A stretch of DNA of 64,000 bases, taken from the NCBI GenBank assembly GCA_963698085.1, contig OY969122.1, positions 1,612,001-1,676,000 on the forward strand, read 5' to 3'. Shown here in pieces: positions 1-7,296 of this stretch. Position 1 is the stretch's first letter. Every line of letters starts with the position of its first letter. Source of the DNA: VRUE01 sp963698085 (GTDB taxonomy: Bacteria > Actinomycetota > Thermoleophilia > Solirubrobacterales > 70-9). Position numbers and translations under genes: made by a program. The notes below the pieces were generated by a model. The model saw only the letters and a program-made list of their open reading frames with translations. It ran no database searches and was not told where the DNA came from.

Positions 1-309
1 GACGATCAGCGGCCGATCCTCAAGGCCCAGCCCCGACGGTTCGTAGAACCGGGCGGGGATCGACCCCTCCGGTCCGGGGATTGCCAGGTCCTCCACCGCC
101 GGTTGCGATCGCTTGGGGCCCGCGGCGGCGGCGGCGCCGGCACGGATCCTGGCGCGCGCCTGGGCCGGCGTGAGCTTGCCATAGGCCGACGCCGAGTCGT
201 CCCGGGCGAGGCTCGCCAGTCGCACCAGGGCCTGCATCTCCGCCGCCAGGACCTGACCGTCCACCCGGGCGGGGGCGCCAAACAGCAGCCGCTGCAGTCG
301 TGGCGGCAT
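1..309 (-). CDS. alpha/beta hydrolase (HSL-like esterase), N-terminal part, cut by window edge
   Basis: Reading the minus strand from the ATG at 309 gives 103 codons without a stop before the window edge. The peptide begins MPPRLQRLLFGAPARVDGQ and continues with a helical segment and 'LAIPGPEGSIPARFYEP', the arrangement seen at the start of hormone-sensitive-lipase-type esterases that hydrolyse short-chain esters. The catalytic HGGG and GDSAGG motifs would lie beyond the edge, so activity cannot be checked. It is divergent from the P450 gene, with about 80 bp between the two starts, so they may share a control region. The family call rests on the N-terminal pattern only. Confidence 0.7.
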   Translation of the reverse strand, partial: MPPRLQRLLFGAPARVDGQVLAAEMQALVRLASLARDDSASAYGKLTPAQARARIRAGAAAAAGPKRSQPAVEDLAIPGPEGSIPARFYEPSGLGLEDRPLIV

Positions 310-389
310 GCCGCAGGCGAACCGTAGAACCCTGTGCTCGATGCGTGGCGGAAGACGAGGAGGGGCCAAGACGGGCCTCAGGCTATACC

Positions 390-1742
390 GTGAAAGCGCA
401 AATGGAGGCAGCGACGACAACCGCTCCGCAGACGGTCACCGGGCCGGCGCAGCGCCGCCTTCCACCGGGCCCGCCGCTGCCCCGCCCGGTGCAGACGGCG
501 ATCTGGTCCCGGCAGGCGCGGCGGATGCTGTTCTCCTGCCAAGACCGCTACGGCGACATGTTCCGGCTGAAGATCGCCTACGAGGGAACCTGGGTGATGC
601 TGGCCGATCCCGATGCGGTCAAGCAGGTCTTCACCGGCGACCCGCGCGTCTTCCATGCCGGCGAGGGAAACCAAATCCTCGCCCCGGTCCTCGGCCGCAA
701 CTCTGTCTTGGTTCTCGACGAGAAGCCGCACATCAGCCAGCGCCGCTTGCTACTGCCGCCCTTCCACGGCGAGCGGATGCAGGGCTACGGCGAGACGATG
801 AGCGAGATCGCGGCAGCCGAGATCGAGCGCTGGCCGGCCGGGACTCCATATGAATTGCGGCCGCGGATGCAGGCGATAACCCTCGACATCATCCTGCGCA
901 CCGTCTTCGGGGTGCGCGGGGGCGAGCGGCTGGCCGAGCTGCGCGACGCGCTGCGCGATTTCCTCGACCTGACCACCAACCCACGGCTGCTCCTGCCGTT
1001 GCTCCTGGTGGGTCCGGAGCGGGTGCGGCGCCTCGGCGCCTTCAGGCGGCGGATCGACCGGGTCGACCGACTCATCTACCGCGAGGTCGCCGATCGTCGC
1101 CGCAGTAGCGACCTCGAGCAACGCGACGACATCCTCTCGCTGCTGGTCGGCGCCCGGCATGAGGACGGCAGCCCGATGAGCGACGAGGAGATGCGCGATG
1201 AGTTGCTGACGCTGCTCGTCGCCGGGCACGAGACGACCGCCACCTCGCTTGCCTGGGCGGTGGAGCGGCTCAGCCGCCACCCACAGAAGCTCGATCGCCT
1301 GCGCAACGAGGTCGAGGCCGGCGGGGAGGAGTACCTGACCGCGACGATCCAGGAGACGCTGCGGCTGCGCCCGGTGATCTCGATCGTCATCCGCCGCCTA
1401 ACCGAGCCGGTCGAGATCGGCGGCTACGAGCTGCCGGCCGGCGTCTCCGTAGTGCCGAGCGTCTACCTGGTCCATCGCAATCCGAAGATCTATCCCGACC
1501 CCGAGGCCTTCAAGCCCGAGCGCTTCCTCGACAACCCGCCCGGCACCTACACCTGGATCCCCTTCGGCGGCGGCGTCCGCCGCTGTCTCGGCGCCTCCTT
1601 CGCCCAGTTCGAGATGGCCGTGGTCCTCAAGGAGCTGCTCAAGCGCCGCGAAATCCACCCAGCGAACCCCCGTCCCGAAAGAATCTTCAGGCGCGCGATC
1701 ACGGAGACCCCCCGCCACAACGCCACGGTGGTGCTCAGCTAG
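390..1742 (+). CDS. cytochrome P450
   Basis: A soluble bacterial P450 of 450 residues that would insert an oxygen atom into an unknown hydrophobic substrate, with electrons from a separate ferredoxin/reductase. Counting from the GTG at 390, the I-helix oxygen-binding motif AGHETT is at 278-283, the K-helix ExxR (ETLR) at 322-325, and the heme loop FGGGVRRCLG places the axial cysteine at 399. The N terminus carries the proline-rich LPPGPPLPRP hinge and no membrane anchor. The frame is open back to 300, but that would overlap the divergent esterase start; GTG 390 or ATG 402 are better starts, and neither has a strong Shine-Dalgarno. No redox partner gene is adjacent. The gene converges on nrdJ with a 41-bp gap. 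Confidence 0.93.
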   Translation: MKAQMEAATTTAPQTVTGPAQRRLPPGPPLPRPVQTAIWSRQARRMLFSCQDRYGDMFRLKIAYEGTWVMLADPDAVKQVFTGDPRVFHAGEGNQILAPVLGRNSVLVLDEKPHISQRRLLLPPFHGERMQGYGETMSEIAAAEIERWPAGTPYELRPRMQAITLDIILRTVFGVRGGERLAELRDALRDFLDLTTNPRLLLPLLLVGPERVRRLGAFRRRIDRVDRLIYREVADRRRSSDLEQRDDILSLLVGARHEDGSPMSDEEMRDELLTLLVAGHETTATSLAWAVERLSRHPQKLDRLRNEVEAGGEEYLTATIQETLRLRPVISIVIRRLTEPVEIGGYELPAGVSVVPSVYLVHRNPKIYPDPEAFKPERFLDNPPGTYTWIPFGGGVRRCLGASFAQFEMAVVLKELLKRREIHPANPRPERIFRRAITETPRHNATVVLS

Positions 1743-1783
1743 CGGTCGGAAGGAGAGCCGGGCACCCTCCCCACCATCTCAGC

Positions 1784-4615
1784 TCAACCGCAGCCGGTGT
1801 TGTTCCCGCATGAGGAACAGGTGTAGCACGAGCCGGTCCGCTGCATCATGCCGCCGCACTGCTCGCAGGCGGGGCCGAGGTCGAGGCCGGACATTTTGGC
1901 CGGCACGACCGGAGGGGTTTCGGTGAAGGCCGACGCCGCCGGGGCCGACTCGCCGCCGCTCGCCTTGGCCTTCTCGGCGCCGGCGCCGTTGGCGGGCTTG
2001 GAGTGTCCGTTGCCACCGTTGGCCGGGCCGGCGGTGTCGGTCGAGATCCCGAGGCCGAGCTGGCTCGTCTCCGCGTCCTTCTTCGCCCGCACCTCCTGGG
2101 TGAGGATGCCGAGGTCCTCGAGCTCGTTGATGTCGTCGATGAAGCGGCTCGCCAGCCAGCGCATGATGTAGTCCGGCATCGATTTGGCGAAGGGGATCTC
2201 CGGGTTCTGGGTCATCCCCTCAGGCTCGAAGCGCATGTAGCTGAACTTGCGCACGAAGACGTCGAGCGGGACGCCGTACTGGAGGCCGATCGAGATTGCC
2301 GTGGCGAAGGCGTTGAGCAGCCCGCGCATGGTCGAGCCCTCCTTGCCGATGTCGGTGAGGAAGATCTCGCCGACCGTGCCGTCCTCGTACTTGCCGGCGG
2401 TGATGTAGCCCTCATGGCCGGCAATCCAGAACTTGTGGGTGATCGACTCACGCTCGCGCGGCATCCGCTTGCGCTCCGGCGGCAACGCGACGACCTCCGC
2501 CTCCGCCTCCTTCTCGTCCTGCGCGTCGGTACGCAGCGCCTGCGCGGTCTTCGAGCCGTCGCGGTAGATGGCGAGAGCCTTGAGGCCACCCTTCCAGCCG
2601 CGCGTGTAGGCGTCGGCGATGTCCTCGATCGTCGCCGACTGCGGCAGGTTGACCGTCTTCGAGATCGCGCCCGAGATGAAGGGCTGGGTCGCCGCCATCA
2701 TGTCGATGTGGCCGGTGTGGGAGATCGCCCGCTCGCCGACCGCGACGTCGAAGACCGGCAGGTGCTCGTCCTTGAGGCCGGGCGCGCCGACGATCGTCGC
2801 GTTCTCGGCGATGTAGGCGTCGATCTGATCGACCTCGGCGTCGCTGTAGCCGAGCCGGCGCAGGGCCAGCGGCACCGAGCGGTTGACGATCGTCATCTGC
2901 CCGCCGCCGACCAGCTCCTTGAACTTGACCAGCGAGAAGTCGGGCTCGATCCCGGTCGTGTCGCAGTCCATCAGGAAGCTGATCGTCCCGGTCGGGGCAA
3001 GCACGGTCGCCTGCGCGTTGCGATAGCCGTGCTCCTCGCCCAGCTCGACCGCCTCGTCCCAGGCCCGCTGCGCGGCCTCGAGCAGGTCGGCCTTGATCCC
3101 GTTCGGGTCGATGTCGTAAGCGGCGTCGCGGTGCATCCGCATCACCCCGTTATGGGCCTCGCGGTTCTTCTCGTACTCGTCGTAGGGCCCGGTCGCCCCG
3201 GCGGCGATCTCCGCCGACTGGCGGTAGGCGCGCCCGGTCATCAGCGACGTGATCGCAGCGGCGACGTTGCGGCCCTCCTCGGAGTCGTAGGGCAGCCCGT
3301 CCGACATCAGCAGCGCGCCGAGGTTGGCGTAGCCGAGGCCGAGCTGGCGGAAGGCGTTGGCGTTCTCGCCGATCTTCTCGGTCGGGTAGCTGGAGAAGCC
3401 AACGACGATCTCCTGGGCAAGGAAGACGATGTCGACCGCGTGTTTGAAGTCCTCGACGTCGAAGCTGCCGTCCTCGCGGCGGAACTTCATCAGGTTGAGC
3501 GAGGCCAGGTTGCAGGCCGAGTCGTCGACGTGCATGTACTCGCTGCAGGGGTTGGAGGCGTTGATTCGCCCCGACTCTGGCGAGGTGTGCCAGCGGTTGA
3601 TGATCGTGTCGTACTGAACGCCAGGATCGGCGCAGCGCCAGGCGGCGTCGGCAATCTGGTTCATCAGCTCGCGCGCCGGCAGCGTCTTGGTCGCCTCGCC
3701 GGTGGTGCGCGCGGTCAGATTCCAGTCTTCATCGGCCTCGACCGCCTCCATGAACTCGTCGGTGACTCGCACCGAGTTGTTGGCGTTCTGGTACTGGATC
3801 GAGGTGAAGCCCTCGCCGTCGATCGACATGTCGAAGCCGGCGTCGCGCAGGGCGCCCGCCTTCTCCTCCTCTTTGGCCTTGCACCAGATGAAGTGCTCGA
3901 CGTCCGGATGGTCGACGTCGAGCACGACCATCTTCGCCGCGCGCCGCGTCTTGCCGCCTGACTTGATCGTCCCCGCCCAGGCGTCGGCGCCGCGCATGAA
4001 GCTGACCGGGCCGGAGGCGAGACCGCCCTTGGAGAGCGGCTCGACCGAGCCCCTGATGTTGGAGAGGTTGATCCCGGAGCCGGAGCCGCCGCGGAAGATC
4101 ATTCCCTCCTTGGTGTTCCAGTCGAGGATCGACTCCATGCTGTCGTCGACGCTGAGGATGAAGCAGGCCGAGCACTGCGGCCGCTCCTCGAAGCCGACGT
4201 TGAACCAGACCGGCGAGTTGAAGGCCGCCTTCTGGTTGAGCAGGATCGAGGTCAGCTCGGCCTCGAAGGCCTCGGCGTCCTCGTCGGAGGCGAAGTAGCC
4301 GCCCTCGCGCCCCCAGCCCGAGATCGTCCCCGCGACCCGGCCGATCATCTGTTTGACCGAGCTCTCGCGCTGCTCTGACCCCATCTGCCCGCGGAAGTAC
4401 TTCTGGGCGACGATGTTGGTCGCGTTCTGACTCCAGCTCTTGGGGAACTCGACCCCGCGCTGCTCGAAGGCCGGCGCGGCGGGATCGCCGATCACCGCGT
4501 CGCGGATCTCCCACTCGATCTCATCGAAGGGGTGCGTTCCGGGGGAGGAGAAGCGGCGTTCGATCGCCAGGCCCTTGAGACCGTTTTTTGGAGCACTGGT
4601 GGCGGTCTGGGACAT
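1784..4615 (-). CDS. nrdJ: vitamin B12-dependent (class II) ribonucleoside-diphosphate reductase
   Basis: Makes deoxyribonucleotides using adenosylcobalamin to generate the thiyl radical, without oxygen or a beta subunit. The protein is 943 residues from ATG 4615, which has an excellent Shine-Dalgarno (agaggagaag) 4 nt upstream; an upstream in-frame start at 4702 is less likely. Visible motifs are the N-terminal ATP-cone-like region, redox Cys in 'CSACFILSVDDS', the active-site NPCSE with Cys357 and Glu359, and a C-terminal zinc-ribbon tail of paired cysteines (CEQCGG... CYTCSSCG) typical of actinobacterial NrdJ. No NrdR box or cobalamin riboswitch is evident upstream, but a perfect inverted repeat lies between this gene and the divergent hemolysin III gene. 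Confidence 0.96.
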   Translation of the reverse strand: MSQTATSAPKNGLKGLAIERRFSSPGTHPFDEIEWEIRDAVIGDPAAPAFEQRGVEFPKSWSQNATNIVAQKYFRGQMGSEQRESSVKQMIGRVAGTISGWGREGGYFASDEDAEAFEAELTSILLNQKAAFNSPVWFNVGFEERPQCSACFILSVDDSMESILDWNTKEGMIFRGGSGSGINLSNIRGSVEPLSKGGLASGPVSFMRGADAWAGTIKSGGKTRRAAKMVVLDVDHPDVEHFIWCKAKEEEKAGALRDAGFDMSIDGEGFTSIQYQNANNSVRVTDEFMEAVEADEDWNLTARTTGEATKTLPARELMNQIADAAWRCADPGVQYDTIINRWHTSPESGRINASNPCSEYMHVDDSACNLASLNLMKFRREDGSFDVEDFKHAVDIVFLAQEIVVGFSSYPTEKIGENANAFRQLGLGYANLGALLMSDGLPYDSEEGRNVAAAITSLMTGRAYRQSAEIAAGATGPYDEYEKNREAHNGVMRMHRDAAYDIDPNGIKADLLEAAQRAWDEAVELGEEHGYRNAQATVLAPTGTISFLMDCDTTGIEPDFSLVKFKELVGGGQMTIVNRSVPLALRRLGYSDAEVDQIDAYIAENATIVGAPGLKDEHLPVFDVAVGERAISHTGHIDMMAATQPFISGAISKTVNLPQSATIEDIADAYTRGWKGGLKALAIYRDGSKTAQALRTDAQDEKEAEAEVVALPPERKRMPRERESITHKFWIAGHEGYITAGKYEDGTVGEIFLTDIGKEGSTMRGLLNAFATAISIGLQYGVPLDVFVRKFSYMRFEPEGMTQNPEIPFAKSMPDYIMRWLASRFIDDINELEDLGILTQEVRAKKDAETSQLGLGISTDTAGPANGGNGHSKPANGAGAEKAKASGGESAPAASAFTETPPVVPAKMSGLDLGPACEQCGGMMQRTGSCYTCSSCGNNTGCG

Positions 4616-4707
4616 CGAACTTCTCCTCTCGAGGCGTTTTAAGGGGGAGCTGCCCAGGATCGTCCACGAGTCGGACAGACTTTGTGGCGTCTGACTCCGC
4701 AAAACGC

Positions 4708-4728
4708 CGTGAATTTCATGAATTCACG
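4708..4728. promoter_or_regulatory. perfect inverted repeat between nrdJ and hemolysin III gene
   Basis: The arms cgtgaatt and aattcacg (8 bp, 5-nt spacer) lie in a 140-bp divergent intergenic region, 28 bp before the hemolysin III start and about 93 bp before nrdJ. AT-rich palindromes in such positions are usually repressor operators. Which gene it serves, and which protein binds, cannot be told from sequence. Confidence 0.45.
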
Positions 4729-4755
4729 CCTCTCTCCCTCTATGGTGACAAGGAG

Positions 4756-5460
4756 ATGGTGCGGGCAAGGGCCGCGGCGAAGGCGGAATCTGCAAAGGAA
4801 GTTGCGAGCGAGGCGATCGCTGCGGTCAAGCCGCGGTTACGGGGCGTCTCGCACGAGTGGGCTTTCTTCATCTCGCTCGTCCTCGGCGCGGCGCTGATCA
4901 TCGCCGCGAAGACGCCGCAGGCGACCCTTGCCGTCGCGATCTACGCCGTCAGCCTCTCAGCGCTGCTCGGCACCAGCGCCCTCTACCACCGGGTGAACTG
5001 GAAGCGGCCTGAAGTACGCCGCTGGATGCGCCGGCTCGATCACTCGATGATCTTCTTCCTCATCGCCGGCACCTACACGCCGTTCGCGCTGCTCGTCCTC
5101 GACGGCCCGTTGGCCGACGCAATCTTGGTTGTCGTCTGGGCCGGCGCGATCGCCGGCGCGATCGTCGAGATGATCTGGATCGAGCACCCAAAATGGGTCG
5201 CGGCGCTCATATACATGTCGCTGGGCTGGGTCGCCGCCGTCGCCTTCCCCGGGATGTGGGGCGAGATCGGCCTCGCCGGAACCCTGCTGGTGGCCGTCGG
5301 CGGCCTCTTCTACACGGCCGGCGCCATCGTCTACGCGACCCAGCGCCCCAATCCCAGCCCGCGCGTCTTTGGCTACCACGAGATATTCCACGCCCTGGTG
5401 ATCCTCGCCGCCGCAGCCCACTTCGCCGCAATCGCCTTCTTCGCGCTCCCGGCGGCGTGA
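4756..5460 (+). CDS. hemolysin III / PAQR family membrane protein
   Basis: A polytopic inner-membrane protein of 234 residues, the usual length for bacterial HlyIII/YqfA. After a charged N terminus it shows about seven hydrophobic helices. Family motifs are visible: 'SALLGTSALYHR' after TM2, 'RLDHSMIFFLIAGTYTPFALL' with the conserved Asp-His pair, and a C-terminal 'GYHEIFHALVILAAAAHF' with histidines. These Asp/His residues form the metal site in PAQR proteins. The bacterial role is not settled; membrane lipid homeostasis has been proposed for relatives. The ATG at 4756 directly abuts aaggag; the adjacent GTG 4759 is an alternative. It converges on the siroheme gene. Confidence 0.88.
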   Translation: MVRARAAAKAESAKEVASEAIAAVKPRLRGVSHEWAFFISLVLGAALIIAAKTPQATLAVAIYAVSLSALLGTSALYHRVNWKRPEVRRWMRRLDHSMIFFLIAGTYTPFALLVLDGPLADAILVVVWAGAIAGAIVEMIWIEHPKWVAALIYMSLGWVAAVAFPGMWGEIGLAGTLLVAVGGLFYTAGAIVYATQRPNPSPRVFGYHEIFHALVILAAAAHFAAIAFFALPAA

Positions 5461-5464
5461 CGAC

Positions 5465-5486
5465 GAAGGGGGCACCCGACCCCTTC
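5465..5486. terminator. hairpin between convergent genes
   Basis: GAAGGGG and CCCCTTC form a 7-bp stem with an 8-nt loop directly between the hemolysin III stop and the siroheme gene stop, so it could end transcription in both directions. There is no strong T-tract; assignment is by position. Confidence 0.4.
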
Positions 5487-6232
5487 TACGCTAATGCCGT
5501 CGCGGCGCGCTCTTTAGCCGCCTCGATCAGGGCCAGGACCTGCGTCTCCTCGCCCTCGCGCAGCAGCTCGACCGGGTCGGGGTCGCCGTTGACGATCCCC
5601 TCGAAGAACTCCTTGCGGTCCTGGTAAGTGGGCAGCGTCCCCTTCGCCCAGCCGCGGGCGCCGTTGAGGATCACCGCCAGGCGCGCGTACTCCTCGCCGA
5701 ATAGCTCCGAGACCTCGCGCTTCATCCGCTTCGCCAGGGCGGGGGAGGCGCCGGCGGTCGAGATCGCGATCGCCAGCGGGCCGCTGCGGACGATCGCCGG
5801 CAGGATGAAGTTGCAGAGCGGCGGCACGTCGACGACGTTGACCAGCATCGCCCGCTTCTCGGCGTCGTCGAAGACGCCAATGTTGACCTCGCTGTCGTCG
5901 GTTGCGGCGATGACCATGAAGACGCCCTCTAGGTCCGCGGCGCCGGCGTAGGCCCGCTTCTCCCACTCGATCGACCCCTCCGCCGCGAGCGACTCCAGCT
6001 CGGGGTGGGCGACCGGGGCGATCAGGGTGACGTCGGCATCGCAGGCGAGCAGGCCCTCGACCTTCTCGAGGCCGATGTCGCCGCCGCCGACGACCAGGCA
6101 GCGCCGTCCTTTCAGCTTCAGGCAAGCGATGTAGAAGGGCGTCTCCAGCATGTCGCGCACACACGACTGGTCGCAGATCCCCTTGCGGAGCTGGCAGACG
6201 CACTCCTTACCTGCGTAGGCCTGAGCGGGCAT
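5486..6232 (-). CDS. precorrin-2 dehydrogenase / sirohydrochlorin ferrochelatase domain protein (siroheme synthase)
   Basis: Oxidises precorrin-2 with NAD and may insert iron to make siroheme, the cofactor of the sulfite reductase encoded 30 kb away. The 248-residue protein has the NAD-binding 'CLVVGGGDIGLEKVEGLL' near residue 40, the family signature 'VNVVDVPPLCNFILPAI' and 'AISTAGASPALAKRMKREV', matching CysG N-terminal/Met8 proteins. It lacks the methyltransferase half of full CysG. From ATG 6232 it carries a 27-residue cysteine-rich extension (CVCQ... GICDQSC) before the family start at Met28 (6151). Start 6232 lies 11 bp downstream of the epimerase stop, consistent with one transcription unit; the true start is uncertain. 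Confidence 0.88.
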   Translation of the reverse strand: MPAQAYAGKECVCQLRKGICDQSCVRDMLETPFYIACLKLKGRRCLVVGGGDIGLEKVEGLLACDADVTLIAPVAHPELESLAAEGSIEWEKRAYAGAADLEGVFMVIAATDDSEVNIGVFDDAEKRAMLVNVVDVPPLCNFILPAIVRSGPLAIAISTAGASPALAKRMKREVSELFGEEYARLAVILNGARGWAKGTLPTYQDRKEFFEGIVNGDPDPVELLREGEETQVLALIEAAKERAATALA

Positions 6233-6242
6233 GCGATGAAGG

Positions 6243-7175
6243 TTAGAGGGAGCTGAGAGTGAGCCGGAAACCCTCGGCGAGGCTGGTCTCGGCGCGCCAG
6301 CCCAGCTCGCGCTCGGCGCGGGCGGCGTCGACCGCGATTCGCTGCACCTCGCCGGTACGGGCCGGGGCGAACTCGGGCTCGAAGCCCTCGGCGCCATCGA
6401 TCTCGGTGAGCTGCCGCGCCAGCTCCAGCACGTCGGTCTCGATCCCGGTGCCGATGTTGATCGGGCCGTTCGCCTGCGAATCCGCCGCCGCCAACGCGGC
6501 CGCGACCACATCGCCCACATATATGTAGTCGCGGGTCTGCTTGCCATCGCCGAATACGGTCGGTCGCTCGCCGGCCCGCAGCCGCCCGCAGAAGATCGCG
6601 ATCACGCCGGCCTCGCCGAGGGGGTCCTGGCGCGGTCCGTAGACGTTGCCGAGCCGCAGGCTCACCCCCGAGAGGCCGTAGAGCCTTTCGTAAAGCGCCA
6701 GGTATCCCTCGGCGGCGAACTTGCTCTGGCCGTAGGGGGAGAGTGGCGCGATCGGCGCGTTCTCGGCGAGCGGTAGCTCCTGCCCCTCGCCCTCGCCGTA
6801 GATCGCGCCGCCGGTGGAGACGAAGACGATGCGGTGTGAGCTGGCCGCCCGCATCGCCTCCAGCAGGTTGGCGGTGCCGCCGACGTTGATCGAGGCATCG
6901 AAAGCGGGGTCGGTGATCGACTTGCGCACGTCGATCTGCGCGGCGAGATGGAAGACGACGTCTGGCTTTACCTTTCCCATCCGCTCGGCTAACGCGGCCG
7001 CCTCGCGGATGTCGAGCTCGGCGAGCTCGGCGCCCGCGGCAAGGGCGCCGTCGAGGTTCTCACGCCGCCCGGTGGAGAGGTCGTCGACGACCGTCACCGC
7101 GTCGCCGCGCGCGAGCAGCGCGTCGACCAAGTTCGAGCCGATGAACCCCGCTCCGCCGGTGACAAGTGCCTTCAT
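6243..7175 (-). CDS. NAD-dependent sugar epimerase/dehydratase (UDP-glucose 4-epimerase-like)
   Basis: An extended short-chain dehydrogenase of 310 residues acting on nucleotide sugars. It begins with the NAD-binding GGAGFIGSNL, has 'VVDDLSTG' after beta 2, the catalytic Ser/Thr region 'VFVSTGGAIYG' and the YGQSK (YxxxK) pair, then 'RLGNVYGPRQDP' and 'TRDYIYVGDV' substrate-side motifs seen in GalE-like enzymes. The exact sugar cannot be assigned. ATG 7175 is the only sensible start. It is followed after 10 bp by the siroheme gene on the same strand. Confidence 0.9.
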   Translation of the reverse strand: MKALVTGGAGFIGSNLVDALLARGDAVTVVDDLSTGRRENLDGALAAGAELAELDIREAAALAERMGKVKPDVVFHLAAQIDVRKSITDPAFDASINVGGTANLLEAMRAASSHRIVFVSTGGAIYGEGEGQELPLAENAPIAPLSPYGQSKFAAEGYLALYERLYGLSGVSLRLGNVYGPRQDPLGEAGVIAIFCGRLRAGERPTVFGDGKQTRDYIYVGDVVAAALAAADSQANGPINIGTGIETDVLELARQLTEIDGAEGFEPEFAPARTGEVQRIAVDAARAERELGWRAETSLAEGFRLTLSSL

Positions 7176-7202
7176 CGCCGCGTGATCCTAAGCCCAAAAC
7201 CC

Positions 7203-7253
7203 CGCCGATGGGCCGAAAAGCGGACCCGGGCTTCGCTTTTCGGCCCGTCGGCG
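7203..7253. repeat. dispersed inverted repeat, family D copy 1 (before topA)
   Basis: Two 20-nt arms pair with 19 Watson-Crick pairs and one G-T around an 11-nt loop. The arms run through gggccgaaaagcg and cgcttttcggccc. A second copy with the same arms and loop ending lies at 53534-53582 before rplJ. It sits 43 bp upstream of the topA start and 27 bp from the divergent epimerase start, so it may be a regulatory or mobile palindrome; no T-tract follows. Confidence 0.75.
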
Positions 7254-7296
7254 CCTGAAAGGGGTCGGCGAACGCCCCTGCTACCCTCGCCGCCCC

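Noticed and set aside
2003..3961. A 652-codon open frame on the plus strand opposite nrdJ
   Set aside because: It mirrors the third-position GC of nrdJ, is dominated by Val/Asp/Leu/Gly/Arg with no motif, and the opposite strand is a textbook NrdJ.
4616..4755. Cobalamin riboswitch before nrdJ
   Set aside because: The leader is too short and lacks the conserved B12-box sequence.
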